Positions 15,323 through 22,777 of a stretch of DNA of 23,359 nt are shown piece after piece. The translations under genes and the position numbers were made by a program. The stretch's first letter is position 1. Every line of letters begins with the position of its first letter. The DNA is from an uncultured Bacillaceae bacterium (GTDB taxonomy: Bacteria > Bacillota > Bacilli > Bacillales > Pradoshiaceae). Location: assembly GCA_904501845.1 (NCBI GenBank), contig CAJGCH010000012.1:1-23359 (forward strand), written 5' to 3'. The notes under the pieces were generated by a model. The model searched no databases, had not been told where the DNA came from, and saw only the letters and a list, made by a program, of their open reading frames with translations.

Positions 15323-16195
15323 TTGTTAGGTGAAATGGAACTGCTAGTAAATGAACAGGCTATACTAGGGGAAGGACCTACATGGGACGAGGCAAGACAG
15401 GTTCTCTATTGGCTCGATATCATGGGCAAGAAACTACATATATATGATTATGCTAAAGGCACCAATCAAACGATTAAACTTGACCAAATGCCCGGAACAA
15501 TCGTCCCAAGGGAATCTGGCGGTGCTGCCATAGCCCTGCAGGAAGGATTTTTCTTCATGGATCTTGAAACGGAGCAATTAGAACCAATTGCAGACCCAGA
15601 AAGACATTTGCCGGATAATCGCTTCAATGATGGGAAATGTGATCCAAAGGGCCGCTTCTGGGCAGGCACCATCCATCTCGAGGGAAAGGAACATACCTGT
15701 GCGTTATACTGCCTAGACACAAACCTAGAGGTTGAAAAGAAAATCAGTGGGGTTACGAACTCGAACGGGCTCGCCTGGTCACCGGATGAAACGGCTTTTT
15801 ATTATATTGATACGCCAACATTGAAAGTCCGCGCCTATGATTATGACGCCGAAACTGGGAACATTACAAATCCTCGTGATGTCATCCATTTTCCCGAAGA
15901 CGAAGGATTTCCGGATGGAATGACCATTGATGAGGAAGGCATGCTCTGGATTGCCCATTTCAGCGGATCAAAGGTATCACGATGGGACCCAAATAGCGGA
16001 CGCCAGCTGTCTTCCATATCCGTGCCGGCCAAGCATGTTACCTCATGCACCTTCGGAGGCCCTGATTTGGATGAACTCTATATCACAACAGCCAAGCTTG
16101 ATGACACGAATATGGATGAATTCCCTCATGCCGGCGGACTATTCCGTATCAAAACAGGGGTTAAGGGATTGCCCGCATTTCGTTTTAATGGTTGA
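15323..16195 (+). CDS. SMP-30/gluconolactonase/LRE family hydrolase
   Basis: A 290-aa six-bladed beta-propeller of the regucalcin/gluconolactonase family, usually metal-dependent sugar lactonases. Family blocks are visible in order: ILGEGPTWDEARQVLYWLDI with the metal-binding Glu (about residue 17), NRFNDGKCDPKGRFWAGT, NSNGLAWSPDETAFYYIDT with the metal-binding Asn, FPDGMTIDEEGMLWIAHF with the catalytic Asp, and CTFGGPDLDELYITTA. There is no signal peptide, so it is cytoplasmic. The start is uncertain: GGAGGG directly abuts the ATG at 15317 but lies six bases before the in-frame TTG at 15323, so TTG is preferred. The gene stands alone and nothing nearby fixes the substrate. Confidence 0.92.
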   Translation: MLGEMELLVNEQAILGEGPTWDEARQVLYWLDIMGKKLHIYDYAKGTNQTIKLDQMPGTIVPRESGGAAIALQEGFFFMDLETEQLEPIADPERHLPDNRFNDGKCDPKGRFWAGTIHLEGKEHTCALYCLDTNLEVEKKISGVTNSNGLAWSPDETAFYYIDTPTLKVRAYDYDAETGNITNPRDVIHFPEDEGFPDGMTIDEEGMLWIAHFSGSKVSRWDPNSGRQLSSISVPAKHVTSCTFGGPDLDELYITTAKLDDTNMDEFPHAGGLFRIKTGVKGLPAFRFNG

Positions 16196-16211
16196 GCATT
16201 TGGTGAAGAGA

Positions 16212-16237
16212 ACAGAAGCGGACAGCTTCTGTTTTTT
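16212..16237 (+). terminator. Terminator after the SMP-30 gene
   Basis: ACAGAAGC (16212-16219), five-base loop, GCTTCTGT (16225-16232), then a T run. The reverse strand also has some T after the stem, so it may serve the convergent YgbA-like gene too. Confidence 0.88.
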
Positions 16238-16334
16238 CATGCTTGTCCCAAGCAATCTGGGGTGATGGCTCACAGCCAATTCCAATAAGATAAGCCTCAA
16301 CTAGGAATAAGGACCGGCCACCAGAAAAACAAAC

Positions 16335-16673
16335 TCAAGCCTTCCTTTTTGTCCTTTTCGGTAAATCAGGTACCTTTCGGAATGTATCGACAATATGCAT
16401 AATGGCAAAATACGGATGCGTCCATATCATTTTAGGCCCGCTTTTTCGCATGACATCCTTGACCTGTTTCTTCATATCCGGCTTATAGCAATGAATCTTG
16501 CAATTTTGGCAAGCCGGCTTTTTCTCCTGGAATGGACACTTGCTCAAACGAAATAGAGCATATTCCTTTAGTTCTGCACAGCTCTCGCATAGCTCCATCT
16601 GTTTGTGCTCATGCCGGCAATACATCTCAATCATGGAGACAATCGTTTCCCGTTCTCTCTGCATTCGTTCCAC
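16335..16673 (-). CDS. YgbA-like protein (nitrous oxide-stimulated promoter family), cysteine-rich
   Basis: A 112-aa protein that aligns over its length with E. coli YgbA: ETIVSMIEMYCRHEHK, CESCAELKEYALFRLSKCP, EKKPACQNCKIHCY and MRKSGPKMIWTHPYFAIMH. Seven cysteines (19, 29, 32, 46, 55, 58, 62) and His 21, 23 and 61 suggest a metal or redox centre. In E. coli the gene is induced by nitrosative stress under NsrR and aids recovery from nitric oxide; the biochemical role is unclear. The GTG at 16673 is chosen because GGGAGG lies 10 bases upstream. ATG at 16664 is an alternative, and the open frame extends to an unsupported ATG at 16730. The gene is alone, with a palindrome in the promoter region. 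Confidence 0.82.
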   Translation of the reverse strand: MERMQRERETIVSMIEMYCRHEHKQMELCESCAELKEYALFRLSKCPFQEKKPACQNCKIHCYKPDMKKQVKDVMRKSGPKMIWTHPYFAIMHIVDTFRKVPDLPKRTKRKA

Positions 16674-16730
16674 GCCACATCTACCTCCCTCTCTATCATA
16701 CAAATAAGAAAAGGGCAGGACAGCCCACAA

Positions 16731-16749
16731 ATGTAACCAACGGGTACAT
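16731..16749. promoter_or_regulatory. 19-bp palindromic candidate operator upstream of the YgbA-like gene
   Basis: ATGTAACCAACGGGTACAT is symmetrical with a single mismatch (ATGTAACC / GGGTACAT). It is centred about 67 bases before the GTG start and about 40 bases upstream of a TATGAT -10 (16700-16695) that lacks a good -35, so an activator site is possible. It is not an obvious Fnr or NsrR consensus. Confidence 0.4.
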
Positions 16750-16878
16750 GATGACTAATATTCTAATCAACAATGAAATAATCCGCTCCAAGTATATTGC
16801 CATCAGCCCCCCAACTGATTACAAAGGCATCAAACAATCCTTATTAAGCATATCTTTTTAAAAAAAGAAGACAGGTGC

Positions 16879-17106
16879 GTGTGTCCATTGAAATTAAAAA
16901 AGAAACAAAAGCAATTTGTTTTTTATCTCATAGAAAGTTCAACCATTAAGCGTTTCTTGCTGTTGGATATGCTCACAGGGACTGGCCTGTACTACCTATT
17001 TAAACTGTATTCCTCCAATGTCTTAATTGGAATGGTCGCAAGCATTGTCGGAGTCGAGGGAATAAGGAAGGCCCGATTTGTGATCAAGAATATTACGACT
17101 CGTTAA
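16879..17106 (+). CDS. Small hypothetical membrane protein (75 aa)
   Basis: The reading frame starts with GTG, has a very basic N-terminus (KLKKKQKQ) and one or two hydrophobic segments (about 25-42 and 47-61), and ends in a basic tail. I recognise no family. The ribosome binding site is weak (ACAGGTGC close to GTG); a TTG at 16888 is another possible start. Codon use looks normal for the neighbourhood. The remaining sequence up to the ABC operon (17107-17270) holds nothing I can identify. Confidence 0.45.
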   Translation: MCPLKLKKKQKQFVFYLIESSTIKRFLLLDMLTGTGLYYLFKLYSSNVLIGMVASIVGVEGIRKARFVIKNITTR

Positions 17107-17270
17107 AGAACAATGTCTTGGAACCTTAGGCACCTGCTCCTATCCAGCATGCCGCTCTTCCGCTCCGTATCCAGTTTGCGGGTAAATCAGGGATGACAGC
17201 CATCCTCATCAGCTATCAGAGACCCGGGTTCAGTGATATCTTTACTAGGAAGCCTATTTATAATAGAATG

Positions 17271-17299
17271 AGCCCTGAACAACCGTTTTCAGGGCTTTA
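17271..17299. terminator. Hairpin between the small membrane protein and ABC operon
   Basis: AGCCCTGAA (17271-17279) and TTCAGGGCT (17288-17296), 9 bp with an 8-base loop. The plus strand continues TTATATT and the minus strand CATTCTATT, so it may terminate transcription from both sides, better on the plus strand. Confidence 0.6.
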
Positions 17300-17334
17300 T
17301 ATTATGAAGGGAGAGCAAGAATATCGGAGAAAGT

Positions 17335-18090
17335 TCATGATGAGCTATGTCCTAGAAATGCTCTCAGTTTATCACTTTGAGGATTAAGCAAAACCTCTTT
17401 AGCAATGCCTTGCTCTTCAATACGTCCATTGGCCATAAAAATAACACGATCAGCCACTTCTTTGGCAAAGTTCATTTCATGCGTGACAACAACCATGGTC
17501 ATCCCTTCTTCTGCTACTTTTCTAATAACTTGAAGCACCTCTCCGACTAGCTCTGGGTCTAGTGCCGAAGTAGGTTCATCAAACAACATCACTTTTGGGT
17601 GCATCGCTAAAGCCCGCGCAATTGCTACTCTTTGCTGTTGCCCGCCCGATAATGTCTTGGGATAGTCATTTTTCTTCTCTTCTAATCCAACCTTTTTTAA
17701 GAGCATAGCCGCTTCCTCTTCCACCTGTTTTTTGGGCCGCTTTAACACATGAATAGGCGCCACCGTAATATTCTCTAATGCAGTCATATGGGGAAAGAGA
17801 TTAAACTGCTGAAATACCATCCCGACCTCTCTTTTTATATGCGCTATATTCGCTTTATTGTCATCCAGAGGAATCTTATCAACAATTATCTTTCCACTCG
17901 TGATTTTCTCCAAATGATTTATGCACCTAAGCAAGGTGCTTTTTCCTGATCCGCTAGAACCGATTACGGAAACAACTTCTCCTGTTTGAATCGTCAAATC
18001 AATTCCTTTGATGACTTCTAAATCTCCAAACCGCTTATGAACGTCAATCATTTCAACCATCACATCAGAATATTGCCTATCAGTATCCAT
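17335..18090 (-). CDS. Polar amino-acid ABC transporter, ATP-binding protein
   Basis: A 251-aa ATPase of the GlnQ/HisP class that powers amino-acid import. Walker A GSSGSGKST (44-52), Q-loop FQQFNLFPH (93-101), signature LSGGQQQR (147-154), Walker B VMLFDEPTSALDP (167-179) and switch H204 (VVVTHEM) are all intact. AGGAG lies nine bases before the ATG at 18090. An internal ATG (MVEMIDVHKRFG) also matches where many homologues begin, but it has no better binding site. It is the last gene of the three-gene operon, 30 bases after the permease. Substrate is not determined: arginine, glutamine and cystine importers all look like this. Confidence 0.95.
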   Translation of the reverse strand: MDTDRQYSDVMVEMIDVHKRFGDLEVIKGIDLTIQTGEVVSVIGSSGSGKSTLLRCINHLEKITSGKIIVDKIPLDDNKANIAHIKREVGMVFQQFNLFPHMTALENITVAPIHVLKRPKKQVEEEAAMLLKKVGLEEKKNDYPKTLSGGQQQRVAIARALAMHPKVMLFDEPTSALDPELVGEVLQVIRKVAEEGMTMVVVTHEMNFAKEVADRVIFMANGRIEEQGIAKEVLLNPQSDKLRAFLGHSSS

Positions 18091-18120
18091 CTCCTCTATC
18101 TCCTAACGTAAAATCCTTTT

Positions 18121-18777
18121 CTATACTTCTCCTACTGATAACCGCTTCTCCACACGGTTCAAGATAAACGTGAAAATGGTTGTTAAAAGCAAATAAAAAG
18201 CCGCAGCTACTACATAGAACTCAATAAATGCATAGTTTGAAGCCGCATAACGTTGTGATACCATCAATAATTCTGATACAGTCACCAGGGAGGCTAAAGA
18301 AGAATCTTTCAGCATCATGATAGCCTGGTTTCCTAATGAAGGCACGGATACACGCAATGCCTGCGGCAAGACAATTTTTCTCATTCTCAATACATAACCC
18401 ATGCCCAGTGATTCTGCAGCCTCTATTTGTCCTTGAGAGATGGACATAATGCCCCCTCGATAAATCTCAGCGATATAGGCTGCAGCATTGATTCCTAAAG
18501 CAACAACAGCTGCTGTCATTGGCGTCAATTCAATACCGATCTGCGGCAATCCATAATAAATTAAAAATAACTGCACAAGCATTGGAGTTCCTCTAATAAT
18601 CCATAAATAAAAATTGGCGATATGCACGAAGACTGGAATAGTTGATATCTTAAGCAAAGCTATAACCAGTCCTAAAATCAGTCCAACAGCGGTTGAAAGG
18701 ATGGAAATCTTCAACGTAACCCATGTGGCTTCTATCATGAAGGGGAGATAATCGACGACTAAGCTAAAATCCAGCAT
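18121..18777 (-). CDS. Polar amino-acid ABC transporter, permease
   Basis: A 218-aa inner-membrane protein of the HisM/GlnP family with about five transmembrane segments. Family marks are WIIRGTPMLVQLFLIYYGLP and the EAA loop EAAESLGMGYVLRMRKIVLP...GN, which contacts the ATPase. There is a single permease gene, so it should work as a homodimer. The second ATG (18777) is chosen because AGGGAG is eight bases upstream of it and only two bases from the ATG at 18783. It starts only 14 bases after the binding-protein stop, so the genes are co-transcribed. Confidence 0.95.
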   Translation of the reverse strand: MLDFSLVVDYLPFMIEATWVTLKISILSTAVGLILGLVIALLKISTIPVFVHIANFYLWIIRGTPMLVQLFLIYYGLPQIGIELTPMTAAVVALGINAAAYIAEIYRGGIMSISQGQIEAAESLGMGYVLRMRKIVLPQALRVSVPSLGNQAIMMLKDSSLASLVTVSELLMVSQRYAASNYAFIEFYVVAAAFYLLLTTIFTFILNRVEKRLSVGEV

Positions 18778-18791
18778 ATTCATCTCTCCCT

Positions 18792-19580
18792 TTATTCATA
18801 GATGCTTGTTCCGAACCATTTCTTGCTGATGTCACCGTATGTTCCATCCTTCACCATCTCTTTAATATGGTGATCAATCTCTTTCACTAATTCCGTTTCA
18901 CCCTTGTTCACTGTAATACCCGCGACTTCATCATATAAAATATCTCCCACAGCCACTGCATCATAATCATTTTCAACAATAATATTTCCTCCTACTGCCT
19001 TATCTGTGATGGCCCCATCAATCCGGCCATTCGCCAAATCCTGAAATGATAATAAGTCAGACTTGTAGAGAACCGGCTCACCTCCTAGCCTTTCTACCTC
19101 TTTAGTAAAGGTGGTTCCCGTTACTACGCCAATTTTCTTGCCCTTTAAATCTGTCTTGGCATCCTTCATATCCGTATTAGCTGGAGCAAATAGCTGAGCC
19201 CCCGTTCTATAATAAGGTTCGGTGAAATCTACTTTCTGTTTCCTTTCCTCCGTGATGGCCATGCTCGAAATAATAATTTCGTACTTCTTGGATAACAGAC
19301 CTCCAATTATGGAATCCCAGGGGGTAGCAATGAAATTTACTTTTATATCCATGCGTTTTGCAATTTCATTCGTTATGTCCACATCAAATCCTTCAAGTTC
19401 ATTGGAGTTATTGTAAAAATTGAATGGCGGATAGGCTCCCTCAATCCCTACATTTATGACACCATTTTCTTTAATTTCTTGAAGCGCGCTTTTTTCATCA
19501 TCACCTTTTTTATTCAGCCCGCATGCTACTGTGACCATCATAAGCATCAACATCATTAGATACAGGAATCCCTTCTTCAT
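18792..19580 (-). CDS. Amino-acid ABC transporter substrate-binding lipoprotein (family 3)
   Basis: A 262-aa binding protein. It has a lipoprotein signal (about 1-19, rich in Leu/Met) with lipobox VTVAC and lipidated C20; Thr at -3 is less usual than Leu. The mature domain begins INVGIEGAYPPFNF and has ELEGFDVDITNEIAKRM, the binding segment SSMAITEERKQKVDFTEPYY with R113 expected to hold the ligand carboxylate, and NGRIDGAITD with D193 expected to hold the amino group. It ends with DGTYGDISKKWFG. This pattern fits polar amino acids or cystine. GGAGG lies eight bases before the ATG. It is the first gene of the operon. Confidence 0.95.
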   Translation of the reverse strand: MKKGFLYLMMLMLMMVTVACGLNKKGDDEKSALQEIKENGVINVGIEGAYPPFNFYNNSNELEGFDVDITNEIAKRMDIKVNFIATPWDSIIGGLLSKKYEIIISSMAITEERKQKVDFTEPYYRTGAQLFAPANTDMKDAKTDLKGKKIGVVTGTTFTKEVERLGGEPVLYKSDLLSFQDLANGRIDGAITDKAVGGNIIVENDYDAVAVGDILYDEVAGITVNKGETELVKEIDHHIKEMVKDGTYGDISKKWFGTSIYE

Positions 19581-19649
19581 CGATTATTCCTCCTATCCTC
19601 TAAATTAATTAAATTCTCTGGCTATCTATAAACTTGTCTTTCTAATTTA

Positions 19650-19665
19650 TAATCCTTATGGATAA
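19650..19665. promoter_or_regulatory. 16-bp near-palindrome upstream of the ABC operon
   Basis: TAATCCTTATGGATAA (TAATCC/GGATAA, one mismatch) lies 70-85 bases before the binding-protein start. On the minus strand it sits immediately upstream of TATAAA, a possible -10, in a spacer-like position after a weak TAGTCA -35. It is a candidate operator for a repressor of the importer. Confidence 0.35.
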
Positions 19666-19838
19666 GAAATGACTAAAATTTATTTGTATAATGCACATAA
19701 GAATAAAAAAACTGAAATTATTATTCAGAGCTCACAATTCATCCATCTGTCACAAGTGGCAGGGTTTCTTTTATCAGTAGATTTTTTTATCATGTTTGGG
19801 TATGGTGAAAATTATAGAGCTCCTTACACTACATAAAC

Positions 19839-19863
19839 AAAAAAATACCGTCATGGACGGTAT
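19839..19863 (-). terminator. Terminator after the 53-aa membrane protein gene
   Basis: Minus strand ATACCGTC, loop CAT, GACGGTAT, then seven T. It lies about 40 bases after the stop codon at 19906. The stretch from here to the ABC operon start shows only promoter-like AT-rich sequence. Confidence 0.85.
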
Positions 19864-19905
19864 CTGCTTTAGCTCTATTAAATTGGCAGCGAGACAATAG
19901 TTAAA

Positions 19906-20067
19906 CTAATTGACGCTATTATTTATCCTCAATTCATCTCGAATTTCCTTAAGATATTCATTTTTCTGTCTCATCAACTTTAAGATTGTAACGACAACAT
20001 AAACAATAAAAATGAAAAATCCTAGATAGATCAATAAAGGAATAAGTGCAAAAAGAGACAATGTCAT
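19906..20067 (-). CDS. Small single-span membrane protein (53 aa)
   Basis: The protein begins MTLSLFALIPLLIYLG and has one strongly hydrophobic segment (about 5-30, ending IVYVVVTIL), then a charged cytoplasmic-looking tail (KLMRQKNEYLKEIRDELR) that should be helical. GAGGGG lies seven bases before the ATG and a strong terminator follows the stop, so it looks like a real, independent gene despite its size. I do not recognise a family. The layout of one span plus a short amphipathic helix is common in small Bacillus membrane proteins of unknown role. It is divergent from the 79-aa membrane gene, with 88 bases between. Confidence 0.72.
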   Translation of the reverse strand: MTLSLFALIPLLIYLGFFIFIVYVVVTILKLMRQKNEYLKEIRDELRINNSVN

Positions 20068-20155
20068 GAAATAACCCCTCTAAACATATTTTAATCATAA
20101 TATTATCACAATATACTGTAAATTAATTGTTTTAGAATATGCCAGCAGGAAATAG

Positions 20156-20395
20156 ATGTATGAACTATTTGCAATCCTTATTTTGATAGCAGCAATATTG
20201 ATAGGCTCTTGGCGAAGTATTCACACCCCGCGAGGGACTAAATATAGGGTTTGGGGAATTGCAAGTATGCTGATATTCGCACCTGTGTTTTCCTGGTTAA
20301 TTGGCAGATTATACGGGATATACGAGGGTAGCGGGGTTGCCGTGATTGGTGTATTTGTTATTGCGTTTCCTCTTATTTTTATAACTGGAGTGTAG
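20156..20395 (+). CDS. Small hypothetical membrane protein (79 aa)
   Basis: Three hydrophobic segments are visible (about 4-19, 33-51 and 59-77) with a short polar loop (RSIHTPRGTKYR) between the first two. No family is recognised. GCAGGA stands six bases before the ATG. TATACT (20112-20117) is a possible -10. It is convergent with the efflux gene and shares its terminator. Confidence 0.65.
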   Translation: MYELFAILILIAAILIGSWRSIHTPRGTKYRVWGIASMLIFAPVFSWLIGRLYGIYEGSGVAVIGVFVIAFPLIFITGV

Positions 20396-20421
20396 GTGAC
20401 AGGTAAAGGCAAAGGAAATTA

Positions 20422-20472
20422 GAAAAAACGTTGTTAAAGATAAGCTAACGAGCTTGTCCTCAACAACGTTTT
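20422..20472. terminator. Bidirectional terminator, efflux gene and 79-aa gene
   Basis: The outer stem AACGTTGTT (20427-20435) pairs with AACAACGTT (20462-20470). The inner hairpin GATAAGCT/AGCTTGTC has an AACG loop and one G-U pair. A six-base T run follows on the minus strand. The outer stem and flank resemble the odhB terminator. Confidence 0.8.
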
Positions 20473-20533
20473 ACTAACGTCCAGGCACTTGAACGATCTT
20501 TTAGTTTTTAAATAAAGGTTGTGCCAAACAATT

Positions 20534-21727
20534 TTATTTCCAATCAAATTTTATCGATTTAGCTTTTAATATATAGAACCAAACAAGGATTGTTATGAAA
20601 ATAAAGATTAGCATGGTAATCCCTAATCCGCCTGTATAACTGCTCCATCCTAAGGAACCGACAACCATACCGATACTACCAACAACCGTAAATCCGAAAT
20701 TCATGACGGAAGATGCTGCTCCAACATCTGTCTTGGTAGCGGATAATAATAAATCTGAAATCAACGGTCGGAAATAGGACGTTACAACAGAGTAAAGGAT
20801 ATAGGACAATAAGAAAATGATTGGAGCGACATCCCCCACTGTTAAAATTAATACCGCAGAAATAATGGATACGATAATACCAGCATTAATCGCTTTTTTC
20901 ACTGACCCCGCGCCAAATCGCATGTACATAACCGGACCTAAAATAGATGCTGCAGCGTTAAGCGCGAAATACATACTGAAAGTTGTTTCCGATACACCAA
21001 AACCATCTATATAGATATACGATGCAAGGGCTAAGTAAGCCATGAATGGCGCCGCTATGAACGCACCTACTAATAGTAAACTTGAGAAATTAGGATTTTT
21101 CGCTACTTTTCTTAAGCCTAAAATAGATTGAAGCGTACTGCTTTGTGTGCGCTCGTTGACTGGTAACGTTTCCTGCAATAAGAATGCCCCTGCAAGCGAA
21201 ACGCCTGTTAAAGCAGCTAATACAATAAACGTCATTTTCCAATCAGCTACTTCCAAAATAAGTGCTCCTAAAACAGGTGCCAACATAGGGGCAATTAACA
21301 TAAAAGCCTGTGTAACAGACAGCACCTTTGACATGGCTTTTCCTTCATAACTGTCTCTTATCAGGGCAGTAGAAATGGCTACCATACCGCCAGCACCAAA
21401 TGCAGAAGCGCCACGCGCAAGAATGAGCAATAGAATATTTGGAGCGAAGGCACAAGCAGCACTGAAAATTAAAGAAATAGAGATACTTGCAATCAATACC
21501 GGTTTACGGCCATATTTATCACTCATCGGCCCTAAAATTAAAATGCCGATTGCCATGAATATAAAGAATATTGTCATCGTAAAGCTCATTGATGTAGACG
21601 TTGTATTAAAATAAGCCGTCATTTCTGGTAATGCTGGCATATATAAATCAGTCGATAATGGCGGAATCATCGATAGAATGGTAATCAATGCGATTAACCC
21701 AGCATTTTTTAAATATTTTTGTTGCAT
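20534..21727 (-). CDS. Bcr/CflA-type multidrug efflux MFS transporter
   Basis: A 397-aa DHA1 major facilitator with about 12 membrane segments. Marks of the Bcr/CflA branch are LSTDLYMPALPEM in TM1 (D27), motif A GPMSDKYGRKP (66-76), ALIRDSYEG, and the antiporter motif region LIAPMLAPVLGALI in TM5. Such proteins export drugs such as bicyclomycin, chloramphenicol or sulfonamides, or sulfur compounds, by proton exchange; the substrate here is unknown. AGGGAG is seven bases before the ATG. The gene lies 58 bases after a marR gene on the same strand, so its expression is probably controlled by that regulator. Confidence 0.92.
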   Translation of the reverse strand: MQQKYLKNAGLIALITILSMIPPLSTDLYMPALPEMTAYFNTTSTSMSFTMTIFFIFMAIGILILGPMSDKYGRKPVLIASISISLIFSAACAFAPNILLLILARGASAFGAGGMVAISTALIRDSYEGKAMSKVLSVTQAFMLIAPMLAPVLGALILEVADWKMTFIVLAALTGVSLAGAFLLQETLPVNERTQSSTLQSILGLRKVAKNPNFSSLLLVGAFIAAPFMAYLALASYIYIDGFGVSETTFSMYFALNAAASILGPVMYMRFGAGSVKKAINAGIIVSIISAVLILTVGDVAPIIFLLSYILYSVVTSYFRPLISDLLLSATKTDVGAASSVMNFGFTVVGSIGMVVGSLGWSSYTGGLGITMLIFIFITILVWFYILKAKSIKFDWK

Positions 21728-21747
21728 AACTTAACTCCCTCTAAATC

Positions 21748-21765
21748 ATATAGCTTGTGCTATAT
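21748..21765. promoter_or_regulatory. Second MarR-type operator or hairpin between marR and the efflux gene
   Basis: ATATAGCTTGTGCTATAT is an inverted repeat of 7 bp with a 4-base centre. It carries the same ATAGC...GCTAT half-sites as the site over the marR promoter, with two extra central bases. Confidence 0.5.
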
Positions 21766-21785
21766 AAGCGCGAACAAATCCATGA

Positions 21786-22229
21786 TTACACATGACGTAA
21801 TGCATTCTTGGCCATTCGAGACATTAATGGAATTAGTATGTCCATCTCTTCTTTCGAAAACCCTTCAAAGATCATTTGCTCTGTTTGACGAATACTTCGA
21901 TAAATTTCTTCCAAAACATCTAAAGCAGCATCCGTTAACTTAATGATTCGAGCTCTTGAATCAGCCGGATCGACCTGACGAGCGATGAAATTCTTTTGCT
22001 CCAGCCGGTTTAACAATCCCGTAACGGTGGGGTTTGAATAATTTAAAGCACGTTCAATATCACGTTGGTGAAAAACTTTATCCGATTCATGCGCAAGTAA
22101 TATAATCACATCTGCCTGACTTTGCGTTAAACCAATTTGCTTCAAATGTTCATCACCTATCCGCTTTGCAAGGTGCTCCACCATCTTTAAATGTGTTAGC
22201 ACAGCAGGTTCTTGACCAGAATTCGCCAT
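21786..22229 (-). CDS. MarR-family transcriptional regulator
   Basis: A 147-aa winged-helix dimer. Dimerisation helices are at both ends, the recognition helix is about 64-80 (YSNPTVTGLLNRLEQKN), and the wing has the MarR signature VDPADSRARIIKLT (86-99). It most likely represses its own operon with the efflux pump and is released by a pump substrate. GAGGG lies six bases before the ATG. A strong promoter with a palindrome in its spacer is directly upstream. There are no cysteines, so redox sensing of the OhrR kind is unlikely. Confidence 0.92.
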   Translation of the reverse strand: MANSGQEPAVLTHLKMVEHLAKRIGDEHLKQIGLTQSQADVIILLAHESDKVFHQRDIERALNYSNPTVTGLLNRLEQKNFIARQVDPADSRARIIKLTDAALDVLEEIYRSIRQTEQMIFEGFSKEEMDILIPLMSRMAKNALRHV

Positions 22230-22262
22230 GTTAATCCCTCACTTATATAGACAACTTTATTA

Positions 22263-22291
22263 ACAATATAGCTAGCTATTTATTTTGTCAA
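22263..22291 (-). promoter_or_regulatory. Promoter with embedded operator of the marR-efflux operon
   Basis: TTGACA (22291-22286), exactly 17 bases, then TATTGT (22268-22263). The spacer contains the perfect palindrome ATAGCTAGCTAT (22279-22268). Binding there would block RNA polymerase, matching autorepression by MarR. Confidence 0.75.
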
Positions 22292-22426
22292 TATGATAAC
22301 AATAGGCAAAAATTTTACGTTAATTCTCTCGGAGCACATTCATTATTCTTAATCTATATAAACGATTTAAAAGAATTCATTTAACTAGGTATTTCAGACT
22401 GTTTTCTAAATAAAAATCAATAAGTA

Positions 22427-22455
22427 TTGAATTTTATTTAAATTTATTTTAACAT
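22427..22455 (+). promoter_or_regulatory. Candidate promoter of the DUF2089 operon
   Basis: TTGAAT (22427-22432), 17 bases, TAACAT (22450-22455) in very AT-rich DNA. Each hexamer matches four of six consensus bases, so it is a weak call. Confidence 0.35.
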
Positions 22456-22477
22456 TTTTGATAAGAGGTGAGATAAA

Positions 22478-22777
22478 TTGGAAAAGGAAGAAATTCCAGG
22501 GTGGTTGCTGTCACTTGATAAAGAATCGGTTGAATTTATCAGGAAATTTATTTTGAATTCAGGATCACTAAAGAGTATGGCCCAAATTTATGATGTTTCA
22601 TATCCGACTGTCCGAGCCAAGCTAGATAATTTAATCAAAAAAATCGAATTAAATAGTAAAAAGGAGGATGTTGAATTTATCAACTTGATTAAAAACCTTG
22701 TCATTGATGAACGCCTCAGCTTAGAAACAGCTAAATTGATTATTGATAACTATAAAAACGAAAGGAAGGATTCTTAA
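22478..22777 (+). CDS. DUF2089 family protein, putative DNA-binding regulator
   Basis: A 99-aa protein starting with TTG, preceded by GAGGTGA at normal spacing. The block PGWLLSLDKESVEFIRKFIL is followed by NSGSLKSMAQIYDVSYPTVRAKLDNLI (about 27-54), the DUF2089 signature, which reads as a helix-turn-helix: SLKSMAQIYDVSYPTVRAKLD. The remainder is charged helix. It probably binds DNA, but targets are unknown. Its stop overlaps the ATG of the next gene by one base (TAATG), so the two are translated together; a regulator coupled to a membrane partner is a common design. Confidence 0.82.
   Translation: MEKEEIPGWLLSLDKESVEFIRKFILNSGSLKSMAQIYDVSYPTVRAKLDNLIKKIELNSKKEDVEFINLIKNLVIDERLSLETAKLIIDNYKNERKDS

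Noticed and set aside
16748..16861. Short plus-strand ORF of about 37 codons starting ATGATG
   Set aside because: There is no Shine-Dalgarno sequence, and it overlaps the upstream region of the YgbA-like gene.
17193..17387. 64-codon plus-strand ORF
   Set aside because: It crosses the hairpin at 17271-17299 and runs antisense into the ATPase gene, without a ribosome binding site.
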